Shown: positions 28,590 to 40,158, counted from the stretch's first letter. The stretch: DNA of 64,000 bases from an uncultured Clostridia bacterium (GCA_948678575.1 CAPPGO010000009.1:6688-70687), one strand, 5' to 3'. Numbers and translations are program-made. The notes: a model not told the origin generated them from the letters alone.

Positions 28590-28663
28590 GGCGCCTTAGC
28601 CAAGCGGTAAGGCACGAGTCTGCAAAACTCTGATCATCGGTTCGATTCCGATAGGCGCCTCCA
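28590..28663 (+). tRNA. tRNA-Cys (GCA)
   Basis: 74 bases: acceptor GGCGCCT/AGGCGCC, anticodon loop CTGCAAA, T-arm TCGGTTCGATTCCGA, encoded CCA. Confidence 0.95.
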
Positions 28664-28693
28664 AAAATTAGCATTTTAAATATTAGAATGCAG

Positions 28694-28720
28694 AAATACT
28701 CTCTTTTTAAGAGAGTATTT
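28694..28720 (+). terminator. Terminator after tRNA-Cys
   Basis: AAATACTCTC pairs with GAGAGTATTT, followed by a T-rich tail. Confidence 0.8.
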
Positions 28721-28889
28721 TTCGTTTTATAAAATAAATACCTATCATAAATTACAAAACTTTGTTTCGTTCGCTTGTATTATTATAAAATATGTAATAT
28801 ATTAATTGAAGACAGATGTGAGATAGCAGATATGTTGTGGCTGCCACTTCTAATACTTGATACATTCGAGAGCAAGGAGAAAATTGTTT

Positions 28890-29549
28890 ATGAAATTAGT
28901 TTTAACTTCTGGTGGTATATCAAATAAAAGTATTGAAAACGAATTAAGAAATATCATTGGTAAAGATTTCAAAGATTTAAAAATGTTATTTTGTATTACT
29001 GCATCTAACTATGAAGGTGGTGATATGAATGATTGGGTTATAAAAGATCTAGAATATTTTAAAAATTTAGGTTTTAAAATAGATATATGTGATATTAATG
29101 GTATTAGCATAGCAAACTTTTTACCTAGATTTGAATGGGCTGATATTCTTTACTTTGAAGGTGGAAATACACAATGGTTAAGAAAGGCCATTAAAAATTC
29201 AGGATTAGAAGAATATTTAGATAAATTATTAGAGACACGAATTTGGATTGGAGCAAGTGCTGGTAGTTGTGTTCTATGTCCAACTATTTGTAATTCATGT
29301 CAAGATTTATTTGACGAAAATATTAATGGTTTTCCAATTGATGGATTAGGTCTAGTAGATTTTCAATTTGTACCACATTTTAATAACGAGTTTTTTCCAA
29401 AAATACGAAAAGATAATTTGCTAAATGCAAGCAAAAACTTAAAAGAAATCGACGGAAAAAAATTATATGTTATTGATGATAATGGAGCTATTTTTATAGA
29501 TGGTAAAAAGATTAAAATTATTAGTGCAGGAGATTGGTTTGAAATATAA
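28890..29549 (+). CDS. Peptidase S51 family (peptidase E/YgaJ-like)
   Basis: The start is the ATG at 28890 with AAGGAG in front, giving 219 residues. The nucleophile elbow is WIGASAGSCV, with Ser in the glutamine-amidotransferase-like fold; EGGNTQWL is the typical preceding loop, and VPHFNNEF carries the likely histidine. Family members cleave Asp-X dipeptides or are uncharacterised. A flavin-binding protein gene follows by 54 bp. Confidence 0.88.
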   Translation: MKLVLTSGGISNKSIENELRNIIGKDFKDLKMLFCITASNYEGGDMNDWVIKDLEYFKNLGFKIDICDINGISIANFLPRFEWADILYFEGGNTQWLRKAIKNSGLEEYLDKLLETRIWIGASAGSCVLCPTICNSCQDLFDENINGFPIDGLGLVDFQFVPHFNNEFFPKIRKDNLLNASKNLKEIDGKKLYVIDDNGAIFIDGKKIKIISAGDWFEI

Positions 29550-29603
29550 TACAATAATAGTAATTGGTTTAAGCAATATAAAAAATTATAGGAGAGCTAT
29601 ATT

Positions 29604-30074
29604 ATGAGATTAAAAAGTCGCGAAATCAATGATTTTAACGAAATCGTTGATATATTAGAAAGATGTAATGTATTAAGAATTGCTTTTAAAGGAGATGAAT
29701 ATCCATATATTGTACCAGTTTCTTTTGGGATAAAAAAGAATGGAAATGATATTGTACTTTATTTTCATGGTGCAAAAGAAGGTAATAAAATAGAGCAAAT
29801 TCAAAAATGTCCAAGCATATGTATTGAAGGAGATATTTTTTACAAGGCTGAACAAACATCATATGGTATTACAGCTAAATATGAAAGTATAATAGGATAT
29901 GGTGTTATTGAAAAAGTTGAAAATGATGAAATTATTGAAGGATTAAAAACTATTTGTTCACACTATAATTATACAGAATATCCTATTGAAAAATGTAAAA
30001 CACTTCCTATGACTGCTGTCTATAAAATAAAAATTAATAAGTTGTCAGGAAAACGAAAACTGCCAGAAATATAA
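29604..30074 (+). CDS. Pyridoxamine 5'-phosphate oxidase-like FMN-binding protein (NimA-like)
   Basis: 156 residues with AGGAG before the start. The split-barrel features are LRIAFKGDEYPYIVPVSFG near the N-terminus and LYFHGAKEGNKIEQI, both found in the NimA/YwdB-like group. Some relatives reduce nitroimidazoles; most have unknown substrates. Likely co-transcribed with the S51 peptidase gene. Confidence 0.85.
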   Translation: MRLKSREINDFNEIVDILERCNVLRIAFKGDEYPYIVPVSFGIKKNGNDIVLYFHGAKEGNKIEQIQKCPSICIEGDIFYKAEQTSYGITAKYESIIGYGVIEKVENDEIIEGLKTICSHYNYTEYPIEKCKTLPMTAVYKIKINKLSGKRKLPEI

Positions 30075-30100
30075 TAGAGTGAAAATACGTAATATATAAA

Positions 30101-30129
30101 AAAGTGAATTCTTTTTTAGAATTCACTTT
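30101..30129. terminator. Bidirectional terminator at the T4SS distal end
   Basis: AAAGTGAATTC pairs with GAATTCACTTT around a T-rich loop. It separates the plus-strand flavin-binding gene from the minus-strand T4SS operon. Confidence 0.85.
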
Positions 30130-30136
30130 ATATTTT

Positions 30137-30859
30137 TTAAAAAACTTTTCCACTTTTTGGAACTTCTGTATTTTGTACTTTTACTCTATTTTGCTTTGTA
30201 GTATTATTTACTGAATTTTTAGCCTTTTCCTTTTCTAATTTTTCTTTCTCTTCAATTATTTTTTGTAATTTATCTAAACTTGCATCTGCTTTTAAAATTA
30301 TTGGAGTTGTATCTGTCGTCTTCTTTTTATTTACATAGGAATTCAAAAGTAATTCAGTATTATCAACATATTTTATTGATAAGTATATAGAAAAATTATT
30401 TGAATTTTCTAACAAAGAATCACCATTTAACTCATAATTTTCAAACTTTAAAGTATCTGTTTTCAAAGTCTTTAAACTTGAAATTAAATCTTTAAAATCT
30501 GAAACATTATCATATCCTAATTCTAAATAAATTACATGTTTATTTTTTTCAAACAATTTAGTTAAAGAATTGTCATCTAAATCTTTACATTGTTTATAGT
30601 ATTTTGGAATTATATTAACAGCTAAATTATTATAAGCCTTACAGATAATTTCTGTTGATAGCCTACCATCATATTCTGCTCCAAGTTTATATAAACCTTT
30701 TGGCAAAACTAAATCATCTTCCATATCATTGCTTATCATAATTTCTTCTAGTTTATTTTGTGCATGTAGTTCTTGATTAAAAACTAAAAATAAAATTATT
30801 CCTATTAGTATAATCATACATAATATAATTAAATATTTTACATACTTTGCTTTTTTCAT
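30137..30859 (-). CDS. Membrane-anchored protein, last gene of the T4SS locus
   Basis: 240 residues. One transmembrane helix at about residues 9-27 (LIILCMIILIGIILFLVF) is followed by an extracellular domain of mixed structure and a lysine-rich C-terminal coiled coil (IIEEKEKLEKEKAKNS). I do not recognise the family. It starts 62 bp after the giant hydrolase with an AAGGAG site and no terminator between, so it belongs to the same transcript. It may support the surface part of the machine. Confidence 0.55.
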   Translation of the reverse strand: MKKAKYVKYLIILCMIILIGIILFLVFNQELHAQNKLEEIMISNDMEDDLVLPKGLYKLGAEYDGRLSTEIICKAYNNLAVNIIPKYYKQCKDLDDNSLTKLFEKNKHVIYLELGYDNVSDFKDLISSLKTLKTDTLKFENYELNGDSLLENSNNFSIYLSIKYVDNTELLLNSYVNKKKTTDTTPIILKADASLDKLQKIIEEKEKLEKEKAKNSVNNTTKQNRVKVQNTEVPKSGKVF

Positions 30860-30920
30860 TTATAACTCCTTAAATTTTAGAAGAAGTAACATATCTCTAT
30901 GTTACTTTCTTCTATATATT

Positions 30921-33900
30921 TTATGCATACATTCTGTTTATTAATTCGAAGAATTTTGGATCAAAATACATATTTGTAACTAATCCCATTAAAGCTCCTG
31001 AATTTTGTCCTTCACCATATTTATCTGATGGTTGTTTTGTTCTAATCCAACCTTCAACATCTGCAAAACTTCCATTCAATATATCTGTTGCTAAAACATA
31101 TTGTGATTCCCATCTTTTTTCAAGTGTTCCACATGTTGAACCTATCGGACAAGCCTTTTCTAATAAAGCTTTAACTATTTCTTCATCACTCATACCTGAA
31201 TTTATTACATCTTCCCAACCTAAGTTTGGACCCCAGTTTTTAAGTGATGCATAAGTTCCTTGTGCTACTAATGATTTATCTAATAGCCAGCTTACACCTG
31301 CATCTTCAACCCATGCTTTAAATTCTACTTCATAAAATCTCTTCATTTGCAATTCTAAGAATCCATCTCTATCTTTTGCACAAACAGCAGCCCAAGCAGT
31401 TTTTAAATCATCAAAGTTAGCACAAATCTGACTTGCTGAATATGAGCCAAATACTGAAAGTTCGCTACATAAGCTGCTATCTTGTTCGCAGAACCATTTA
31501 CATACTTCTGCAACATTATTACATTTACCTTCAATACTTGTCCATTGTGCAATACCAACAGCAACTTCATTTGGCCCTGAAACTGTACCACAAGCTTCTG
31601 GTCCGTTCCCATCTCCATCTAATGGTCCTGATTCATAAGGTAACCAGTAGAAAAATTCCCATTCTACTTCAACATGTTTTCCTTGATCAACATGAATATA
31701 AGTTTCAACATCTTCCATAATAGAATCTTCTAAGTCTCTTAAAATTAATCTTATATAATTTCCATTGCCTTTTTGATCTTCTGATGGTTCTGCATCTTCT
31801 CTTGTCTTTCCTATTACTGTACCTTCTTTAATATAAATATCTTCTCCATCTGTAAAGAATGGTGCTGCGTTTTCTTTTGCATCTTCTCTCCATAGGGCTT
31901 GTGCTTCTTTTAAATCATCTGTCATATTATATACTTCATTTGCTCTATATTGTGAAATTTCTTCTGATTCTGGATCAGCCAAAGTTTCATCTATTGTTAA
32001 GTCAAATCCTTCTATATATAATACACAACCATCTATAACTCCACGATATTCTTCGTAAAAATAATCATAACCTTCTTTTTTATCTGGATCATAAGTATTT
32101 TCTGGATCATATTCAGAATCTTCTGTTGTACAACCATTTTCACTTGTAACAAAATCACCTTCGTCAGCTGTTATATAATGATCTAATGCCTGAATCTTAA
32201 TAAATCCAACAGTTTCTATTTCGCCAGTTTCAATATTAGTTCTATTTACAGTTCCTTTTTCAATAATTTTACCTGTAACAGGTGAAACAACTGCTTGTTC
32301 TGGTTCGTATCCTTCAAATAGTTTTGCTGTACCTGTTAAGTTTGGTCTCATACCAATTATGAAATTAGCTTCATATGCTTTTGGTGGATTATTTATAGCA
32401 TTAACTGAACCAGCATTTAACCATTCTCCATCGTTTCCTAATATCTGAACATGTCCTATATTATTTGTATCAGTTCCACTATATCCAGATTTATTGAATA
32501 ATAAATCTCCTGGTTCTAGTTCTCCATAAGATGTAATTGGGGTAAATCCATTTTCAGAAGCCCAATCATAAGTTGCTTTTGCTCCATGTGATACAAAACC
32601 ATATCCAACTTCATTTAATACCCAAGATACATAAGTTGCACAGCATGTATTATGATGTCCTGCTACCGCATCTTGAATTGATGTATTTAAACCACAACCA
32701 TGTCCATATACATGATCACATCCACTTCCTAATACACAATAATCCCAATTGTTGCCTTCCATTTCTTTATGTACTTCGTAAGCTTTTGTTACAAAATTTG
32801 TTATTGAACCATTATTTCCTGTTATTGATCCGCCTTTGCTTTCTTTTCCTTCTTCTTCTGCCTTTTTAGCCGCTTCCTCTGCTGCTTTTTGAGCTTCTTT
32901 TTCTAAATCACTCATAGTATCGCTATCAAGCTCGTCATCTAATTCACCTAATTGTTCTTCGGCTTTTTTAACATCTTTTTCTTTCATAAAGTCTAAATCA
33001 ACTTTTGAATTTATAAGTGTTCCATAATAGGTTTCACCTTTTTCATATTTTCTTAAAGGCCAACCTGCTGAACCACATTCTGGAATAGGCCATTGCATAA
33101 CATCTTGTATTTTATCTGATAAATCTTCTTTATTAAAGTAGTTTAATTCTACTATTAATTCTTTAAAATCTCTATATATAAAGTCTGCATCAAGTGTATG
33201 TGTATTTTCCAAAATAGAAAATGCATTTAAAGAATCTTTATTTATATCTGGTTTTGCAATTAATTCTTTTGTTCTTCCATCACTACTTGTATTATAATTT
33301 TCTACTTTATTATCAGCTCTTGATCTATCTTCAAGAATTGCATTTGCTCTTTCTATACTTCCGTCATATTTATAATACTTATTATCCAAAAACATTCCTT
33401 TTATTTTTGGATTTGTTTCTGTTCTTTGACCATCTTCTACTTGTTTGATATCTCCTGGTCTTGTTTCTTTATAATATATTAGTATATCTTCTGTAACAGA
33501 AGCATCTTCATTTTTATATATCGCATCTTCTGTTAATTCTCCTGCTGCATCTTGTCCAACATCCATTTTTGTCCATGGAAGCTCATTGTCACTATCATTT
33601 AGTTCATAAGCACTCCAATCATTATCATAATTTGGTTCTAAATTATCTGTTATTGCTTTTTTTACTAATCTTGTTTTGCTTGTATCTCCCAAAGCAATTT
33701 GTTCATTTATTTCTTGAACTTGTGCCTTAGATAAACTAGATGGAGTTGAACTTCCTTCTTCATATAATTTATAATCTCCTGCTTTGAAACCTTCTGGAAT
33801 ACTTTCTCCTTCTTCCCAAGTTTCATACATTGTCCATCTTTCACCAGTTTCATAAAAATAATCTTCATCAACTTTAACTACTGGTTTTATTTCATCTTCG

Positions 33901-36078
33901 GCCTCATTCATTACAAAATATACATCTCTAAACCAATGATCTGTAACTTTTGAAATGTATGGTGTATATGATTCCCATTTTTTATCATTACAAATTTTTA
34001 TAGCTGCTATTAATTTCATTGCACGCTCTTTACATTCTGTGCAAATCGTATGTGAGTTTATAAGATCACCATTTTCACCATATAAATCTCCATCACACTC
34101 ACTTTCAGAATTAGCACTACCTGGAATATGAGAACAACATGAACAACTATTAGAATGTGGCATTCCCATTTCAAATAATCTGCATAAAGCTCTATCATTA
34201 AAAGTCAATTCCTCTAATTCTTCTTCTGTCCATACTCCACTTCCACCAGTAAATGCTCCTGATACAAAATTAACAAAATCTTTCAAACCTTCCCAAGCTG
34301 CTTTTAAAAGTCCTCTTTCTTCCTTTCCTATTGCAGAAACATCTGCATAAGTTATAAAATCATCATCTGATGAGCCAGCTGCCCATCCATCACCAGATTT
34401 TTTCAAAATTCCAGCTGTCATTGAACCTTCAACTTCATGTAATAAAACTTCTACCTCAGTTTGAAAAGAAGTAGCCATATCTATTGCTAAATCTGGCATT
34501 TGTGTAGCTAAATGAACTGATAATAAAAATTCTAATGGCATACCATATCTTCCAGACCAACCATCTACATCAAAAGTATATGTACCATTTGACCAGCCTC
34601 TTTTAACCATTAACTTTTTACTTTCTGCATCTAAGGCTATGTAGCCTTTTTCTTTTGCATCATAATATCCATCTGGTATTCCAACTCTTGAACCTTCATG
34701 ATATATAGCAATCAATCCTCTACCATAATCTGGATTACTATATGATTTTAATACTAAATATGAGCCACCTAAAACACCCGCTGTTGCAGCTACTGCTGCA
34801 ATTATACTTATTATCCATCCTGCTGGTGTAAGGAACAAAACTATTGCTCCAATTATAGCAGCAATACCTGCTATAACTTTGGCAACTAAACTACCATTTC
34901 CTTCTGTTCTTTCATCTAATGTTGTATTAAAATTTTTTATTATAAAACATTGATTATCACTAATAAGATATGCCATAAGTGGTTCACTATTTAGATCTAC
35001 TACTGCACCAGTATCTATTCTTCGTATAATTCCATCTCTTACTTCTAAATCTGCTGCTGTTAAATCCTTAAAATCTGAATTATCATCATATTTTTTATTA
35101 AAGATATTAGTAATGTCATTAACTGTTTGAGAGATATCACTTTCAGTTTTATCAGAAGAAACAAAGCCCTCACCTTTTAAATCATATCCCATTTTTTCAA
35201 TATATTCAGCAACCCCAGCTAGCTGAGCCGTTGAAATCATTTGGTCTTCACCTTCTATCATTGCTGCCCATGCTTTATACAAATTGTTAGCCAATGTACG
35301 ACATTTTCCTACAATTTGACCTGGCATAGCGACAAAAAACATAATTATACCAACAGCAATAATAAGAACTAAAATTATGACAGCTACCCAAAACAATATT
35401 GGTGCTAATGCTGATGCCAAGCTTTTCATCATAACATCTAAACCTAATTGTTGAGCTTTTTTCTTGGCTGCCTGCTTCATTACTTCTTTTCCAGCTTCTT
35501 TTGCAGCACCCTTAGCACCATCCTCTTGTGCACCTTGCAAAGCTTTTCCAGCAATACCTGCTTTATCTAATCCTTCACCTTTTGGTACATCTGGTTTCGG
35601 CGGTTGACCATCTTTGGCTGGTGGACCATCTGGTGTTTGTCTATCACCTGATAAATCCAAATTTTTACCATCATTTTTATCACCCGTTTTACTTGCTTCA
35701 GGTGAAGTTTTATCATCACCTGTTGCTGCGTCTGCTGCATCTTTTACTTTTTGAGCATCATCTTTCTTTTTGGCCAAATCATCTAATACATCTCCTGTAC
35801 CATTATTTTCGCCTGCTTCTTGTCCATCTAATTTTTTATCTGGATTTTCTCCTTCATCTTGTCCTTTTCCGTTTTCCTTCATCATTTAGATTTCTAGGAT
35901 TAAATCCATCTCTACTACCACCAGATTGTTGTGGATTTCCACCATCATCAAATTCTTCTTCACTACCATCGTCTTGTTGAAAGTCTTCGTCTTCTTCTTC
36001 CATTAAGTCTTCCATTGCCTCTTGATTTCTTTCTAAATCGTCGTCTACTTTACCAAAATCATCATCATAAAAGTACAT
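30921..36078 (-). CDS. Giant VirB1-like bifunctional cell-wall hydrolase, two frames joined by a CGG +1 shift
   Basis: It starts at the ATG behind GAGGTGAG (36078). The acidic first frame reaches GGA AAA CGG (35871-35869). Skipping one base continues as NDEGKGKGQDEGENPDKK, giving 1718 residues. The downstream frame has no ribosome site of its own. In order: an Asp/Gly-rich cytoplasmic region, a membrane helix (ILFWVAVIILVLIIAVGI), a second hydrophobic stretch, a Cys-rich knot (SNSCSCCSH...CTECKE), a long acidic region, an NlpC/P60-like peptidase (CCATYVSWVLNEVGYG...GDLLF...GHVQIL), and a lysozyme-like end (VAVGIAQWTS). It would open peptidoglycan for the secretion channel. Confidence 0.72.
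35869..35871 (-). other. In-frame CGG with +1 shift (T4SS hydrolase)
   Basis: Codons GGA AAA CGG A: skipping C gives AAA GGA AAA GGA CAA. Without the shift the frame stops at TGA four codons after CGG. The string AAACGGAAAAGG here is identical to one in hslO, where it is in another phase and no shift occurs. Confidence 0.7.
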
Positions 36079-36106
36079 ATCTTCTCACCTCTTTTCTGCA
36101 TATAAT

Positions 36107-37069
36107 TTATTTAACTGGTATATTCATACTAAATTTAGCAACTGCTTTATCTATTTCTGCTTGTTTATCCTCTTTTTTAGACTCTGTACCTGCATATTCT
36201 TCTAATACTCTTATATTTCCAAATAATATACTTTGGGATTTATCGCCATCATCAGCAAATTTCATAAATCCTAACCAGAAAGTTTTACTCTCTCCTGGTT
36301 CTAATACTATTGTTGTATTAGAATTTTCCATACCTCTATATTCATTAGAAAGCGTTAATGCAACTTCACTTTCTTGAAAATTATCAGCTACAACAATAAT
36401 ATCTTCTGTTCTATTGGTAAATACTACTTCATAAGTTTCTGTACTATATCTTACTAATTTATTCTTTATATCTATTTTTAAATATTCATTCTCAGAAATG
36501 TTATTTATATCTTCATAACCAATAAAGTTTCCTACTGCTATATCATATCCACTCTTTGAATTTTTAGTTAAAACAATTTTTTCTGTTGTATATGTATATT
36601 CTGAATTTGTAAGTCCTGTTGCAAGAAAATCATCAAAATATTTTACTTCATAAATATAATATTTATCATAATTTGAATAATTTTGAATACTATATTTTTT
36701 TGGTGTTGGTAATTTCTCTAAAACATGTCTTGCAAAATTTTCTACATCATCTTCAAATTCATATTTTTTACAATCTTCTGATAACATTGCAAAAGCTTTT
36801 TGATATTTTCCTTGATTACAAGCATCAACATACTCTTCTACCATTGTTTCTGCTGCAATTTGCACTTTTGAAGGTGCTGTTTCAGACTGATCTAATACAG
36901 AAACAGTAGGTGTATATGTGGTATTTGGTGCTGGTTCAATAGCATATTCTCCTAAAAATTTATTAACAATAAATATAATAGACCATACTACAAATACGAA
37001 AAATACTATTTTTCCATATTTTTTAAACCAATGTCTAATTTTTAATCTCATTTCAATTGGTAATTGCAT
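36107..37069 (-). CDS. VirB8-like membrane-anchored T4SS protein
   Basis: 320 residues. A single transmembrane helix (IVFFVFVVWSIIFIVNKFL) is followed by an extracytoplasmic NTF2-like domain (AETMVEEYVDACNQGKYQKAF) and a second beta domain (TYEVVFTNRTEDIIVVADNF, VLEPGESKTFWLGF) resembling an immunoglobulin-like fold. This resembles the TcpC/VirB8 scaffold proteins of Gram-positive conjugation systems. AGGAGGTATATTAA-type spacing precedes the start, and the hydrolase follows within 30 bp. Confidence 0.65.
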   Translation of the reverse strand: MQLPIEMRLKIRHWFKKYGKIVFFVFVVWSIIFIVNKFLGEYAIEPAPNTTYTPTVSVLDQSETAPSKVQIAAETMVEEYVDACNQGKYQKAFAMLSEDCKKYEFEDDVENFARHVLEKLPTPKKYSIQNYSNYDKYYIYEVKYFDDFLATGLTNSEYTYTTEKIVLTKNSKSGYDIAVGNFIGYEDINNISENEYLKIDIKNKLVRYSTETYEVVFTNRTEDIIVVADNFQESEVALTLSNEYRGMENSNTTIVLEPGESKTFWLGFMKFADDGDKSQSILFGNIRVLEEYAGTESKKEDKQAEIDKAVAKFSMNIPVK

Positions 37070-37084
37070 TTAATATACCTCCAA

Positions 37085-37636
37085 TTAATTTGCACTAAAA
37101 GATAATTCAAAATTATTATACTCATTTTCTTTTACAACAAAATTTATTTCTTTTCCTGAGTTTGGAGCACCATTTATCGCATCTGTTACTGTTAACCAAA
37201 TAACATATACATCTCCTGTTCTTTCAAAATTTGTATAATTAATATCCATCATTTTTGAAAAGTTAGTTTTTGCATAATCTTCAAAACTTTTTTTAGTTGA
37301 AAAATAGTTTTTCTTATAATCACTATTTAATAAACTATAAGCTTCATCATAATTTTCTGATTCTATATAATTCATGAATTTTGTAACATAATATTCTATT
37401 CTAGCTCTTTCTGTCATTGCTTTTAATCTTTCTGTTTCAGAATTTTCTTGATTTTCTGCAATATTAGGATCCTTACCAGAATCAACATCTATTTCTTTAT
37501 TTAGATTTCCCTCATACTTCACTTCTCTGCTTTCTAAAACCATATTATATATAGCAATTACAATTAATACGAACACTATTAACATTGTAGCTATTATAAT
37601 AGTTGTCATATTTACTTTTGTTTTTTTTCTACCCAT
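37085..37636 (-). CDS. Second VirB8-like membrane-anchored protein
   Basis: 183 residues: one N-terminal membrane helix (TTIIIATMLIVFVLIVIAIY), a charged linker, and an NTF2-like domain (IEYYVTKFMNYIESENYDEAY) closely matching the first domain of its neighbour in layout. It lacks the second beta domain. Two VirB8-like proteins side by side may form a hetero-oligomeric collar. Confidence 0.6.
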   Translation of the reverse strand: MGRKKTKVNMTTIIIATMLIVFVLIVIAIYNMVLESREVKYEGNLNKEIDVDSGKDPNIAENQENSETERLKAMTERARIEYYVTKFMNYIESENYDEAYSLLNSDYKKNYFSTKKSFEDYAKTNFSKMMDINYTNFERTGDVYVIWLTVTDAINGAPNSGKEINFVVKENEYNNFELSFSAN

Positions 37637-37647
37637 AATTTTTACCT

Positions 37648-40143
37648 TTATCCATTATTATTTCTTGGTGGTTTTACTTGTGGTGTTTGTCTTTGTGCAG
37701 CTTGTGCTTGTTGATTTGCCTGATTTAGTTTTTCATTTGTAGATCCCAATGTTGTCTCAGTAGCCCTTAAATCTGCATTTAGATTATCAACTTTCGTTCC
37801 AACCTCTCTTACTTCACGCTCAGAAGCACCTTCATTGATTGTTGTCTCGTTATTTGTAACATTAGTTATTCTAGTTATATTAACACTATTAGAAGCAGCT
37901 TCTGCAATATCCGCAACACTTCTTCCAGTAGTATTTGCTGTTGTTGAAATAGATTGAGAATAATTTACCTCTGCTAATAAAGATGCATATTTTTGTGCAC
38001 TTGATAACATTTCTCCTTTATCTGCACCCTCTTCTGCATATTTATCAATCATATTACTTAAAAAATCCATATTGAATTGACTTGGGTTTGTTTTAAGTTG
38101 CATAGATACTTCACTTGCAAAAGCTTTTTGACTTCTTAAACCACTTATAGCTTTTAGTAACTCATTTAATTGATCTTGTACTTTCTCAAATCCACCATTT
38201 TCAGCAACTTGATTAATTCTAAATGTTTCTGCTTCTATATCAAAATCTTCATCACCTGCATTCATATTAGCAACAGCTTGCGCAGAACCAGAAACTTCTT
38301 TTTGTAATGTTTCGTCTGTATTTTTCATATAACCATTTGCAAATCCAGCACCAATTTGATATCCAGCCATAGCTTGACCAAATCCGCCACCTAATCCGAT
38401 AATACCAGTAGCTGTACCAAGCATTCCAGCTTTAATTTTGTCTCCGTTTTTTGCCCAGAACTTTCCAGTTGCTCCTGAAATTTCTCGTAATTTCTCTGAT
38501 CTTCTTTCTGATCTTTCTGCTTTTCTATCCAATTTCTCTTTTCTTTCAGATTCAATTTGTGTTCTTGCAGATTTTATCTCATCCTCATTTGGTGGTCTAT
38601 TTTCACCTTTGGCATGTAATTTTTGTGTAGCTAATTCAACTGCTTTTGCTCTATCTTTGCTTTCTTGTTTTTCTGCTTTTTTATTTGCTTTTTCTTTTAT
38701 TTTTTCACCTTTTGGTTTATATCTTTCTTTCATCTCTTTTTCTATTCTGTCATGATTAGCTTGATAAGCTTCTGCATATTTCTCCTGATTATTTAGAGCT
38801 GAATTTGATTGCTTTTGTTTATCTGTTCTTTTTTCTGTTTCTTTTTCTAATTTCTTTCTACCTCTTGCAGTTAATTCTCCTTTTGAATCTGTATAAGCAA
38901 ATTTATTAGACATATCACCTACTTTATTAGATAAGCTTTTTGTTACATTAGAAATTTTATCAGTATTTTGTGCAATAAAGTTTTTAGCTTTTGCAGCACC
39001 AGAACCAGCAACAGCAGCAGCTTTTCCACCATATTTCAATGCACCAACAGTCATTGCTGTACCTGCAACAAAAGTAGAAAGTGATTGTGCATTCTTAAAT
39101 CCGAAAATATTTTTAACAATATCTTCACCAGTTTTGATAAATTGAATACAACAAACTGCTAATACCATTTCTGCAATACTTGTTCCAGCTGTTAATTCTG
39201 ATACACCTATAAGTTTAAATGCTACACTAGCAAATGCTGCAAATAATATACAGTGGAATGGTTGAATTAAAATATTATATATAAATTCTTTTAACCATGT
39301 ATTTAATGCTTGTGCTTTTTGGTCACCAATTTTATCTATTGAATATGTAATAGTAATAAGTGGTGCTATCATAATTAAAAATCCAATTGTAAGCATACGC
39401 TTTACATAAGCAAATAAAAATGAAAATGTTTGATAAATAATAATACCATATAATATAAGCGCAGCCATTGCTCCTGCCATATCTATACCAATAGCTTGTA
39501 ACGTTAATTGTCCTATAAATCCTGTTAAATCTGTATCTTCACAAATATCATATAAAGCATTTACTAATGCTTCATTACAAGCAAACGTAAATATCATAAT
39601 ATAATGTAATAAGAACAATAATGCAAGAGATGTTACCCAATCTACTAACATTTTTTTATACATGGCTTTCTCAGAAGCTATTGTTGAAATTGCCATTCTT
39701 ATACCTATATATATTAATATTACTGCTAATGCCATACTTGCAATTAATCTCATTGTATAATACCAACCAGCAACTGCTGTTCTAAATGTCAATACTGTTC
39801 CACTTACACCAGTAAGATTAAAAAAGTTTACATCTAATATTGGTATTCTATTAAAGAATATATGAAATGGTGTTACAAAAATCTCACTTGATATTGTACC
39901 ATATCCATCAATTTCTCCTATTCCTAAACGAGCAAATAAAGAAATTAATAAATTAATACCCGTTAGTAATGCCATAAGTATTGCTCTTGGTATCCATGTT
40001 ATTAAACCTACAAGGCCATTAAAAATACTACCTATTCCGAAATCATCTGCATACGATATATTAGATATACCCGCAGATATTAAATTTACTAACAAGAATA
40101 ATATTAAAATACTTATTAAACCTTTTTTTAAAATTCTCTTCAT
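37648..40143 (-). CDS. VirB6/TrbL-like polytopic channel protein, copy A
   Basis: 831 residues. After a signal-like first helix there are about seven membrane helices, then a cytoplasmic or surface tail. Key segments are shared by all three copies here: DVNFFNLTG, TAVAGWYYTMRLIASM, YIGIRMAIS, YKKMLVDWVTS and TWLKEFIYNILIQPFH. The tail is lysine/glutamate-rich coiled coil (about 400-580) with a glycine-rich membrane-active stretch (GTATGIIGLGGGFGQAM). VirB6 forms the inner-membrane pore of T4SSs. The assignment is by topology and operon position. Confidence 0.75.
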   Translation of the reverse strand: MKRILKKGLISILILFLLVNLISAGISNISYADDFGIGSIFNGLVGLITWIPRAILMALLTGINLLISLFARLGIGEIDGYGTISSEIFVTPFHIFFNRIPILDVNFFNLTGVSGTVLTFRTAVAGWYYTMRLIASMALAVILIYIGIRMAISTIASEKAMYKKMLVDWVTSLALLFLLHYIMIFTFACNEALVNALYDICEDTDLTGFIGQLTLQAIGIDMAGAMAALILYGIIIYQTFSFLFAYVKRMLTIGFLIMIAPLITITYSIDKIGDQKAQALNTWLKEFIYNILIQPFHCILFAAFASVAFKLIGVSELTAGTSIAEMVLAVCCIQFIKTGEDIVKNIFGFKNAQSLSTFVAGTAMTVGALKYGGKAAAVAGSGAAKAKNFIAQNTDKISNVTKSLSNKVGDMSNKFAYTDSKGELTARGRKKLEKETEKRTDKQKQSNSALNNQEKYAEAYQANHDRIEKEMKERYKPKGEKIKEKANKKAEKQESKDRAKAVELATQKLHAKGENRPPNEDEIKSARTQIESERKEKLDRKAERSERRSEKLREISGATGKFWAKNGDKIKAGMLGTATGIIGLGGGFGQAMAGYQIGAGFANGYMKNTDETLQKEVSGSAQAVANMNAGDEDFDIEAETFRINQVAENGGFEKVQDQLNELLKAISGLRSQKAFASEVSMQLKTNPSQFNMDFLSNMIDKYAEEGADKGEMLSSAQKYASLLAEVNYSQSISTTANTTGRSVADIAEAASNSVNITRITNVTNNETTINEGASEREVREVGTKVDNLNADLRATETTLGSTNEKLNQANQQAQAAQRQTPQVKPPRNNNG

Positions 40144-40158
40144 CCTTTTATACCATTC

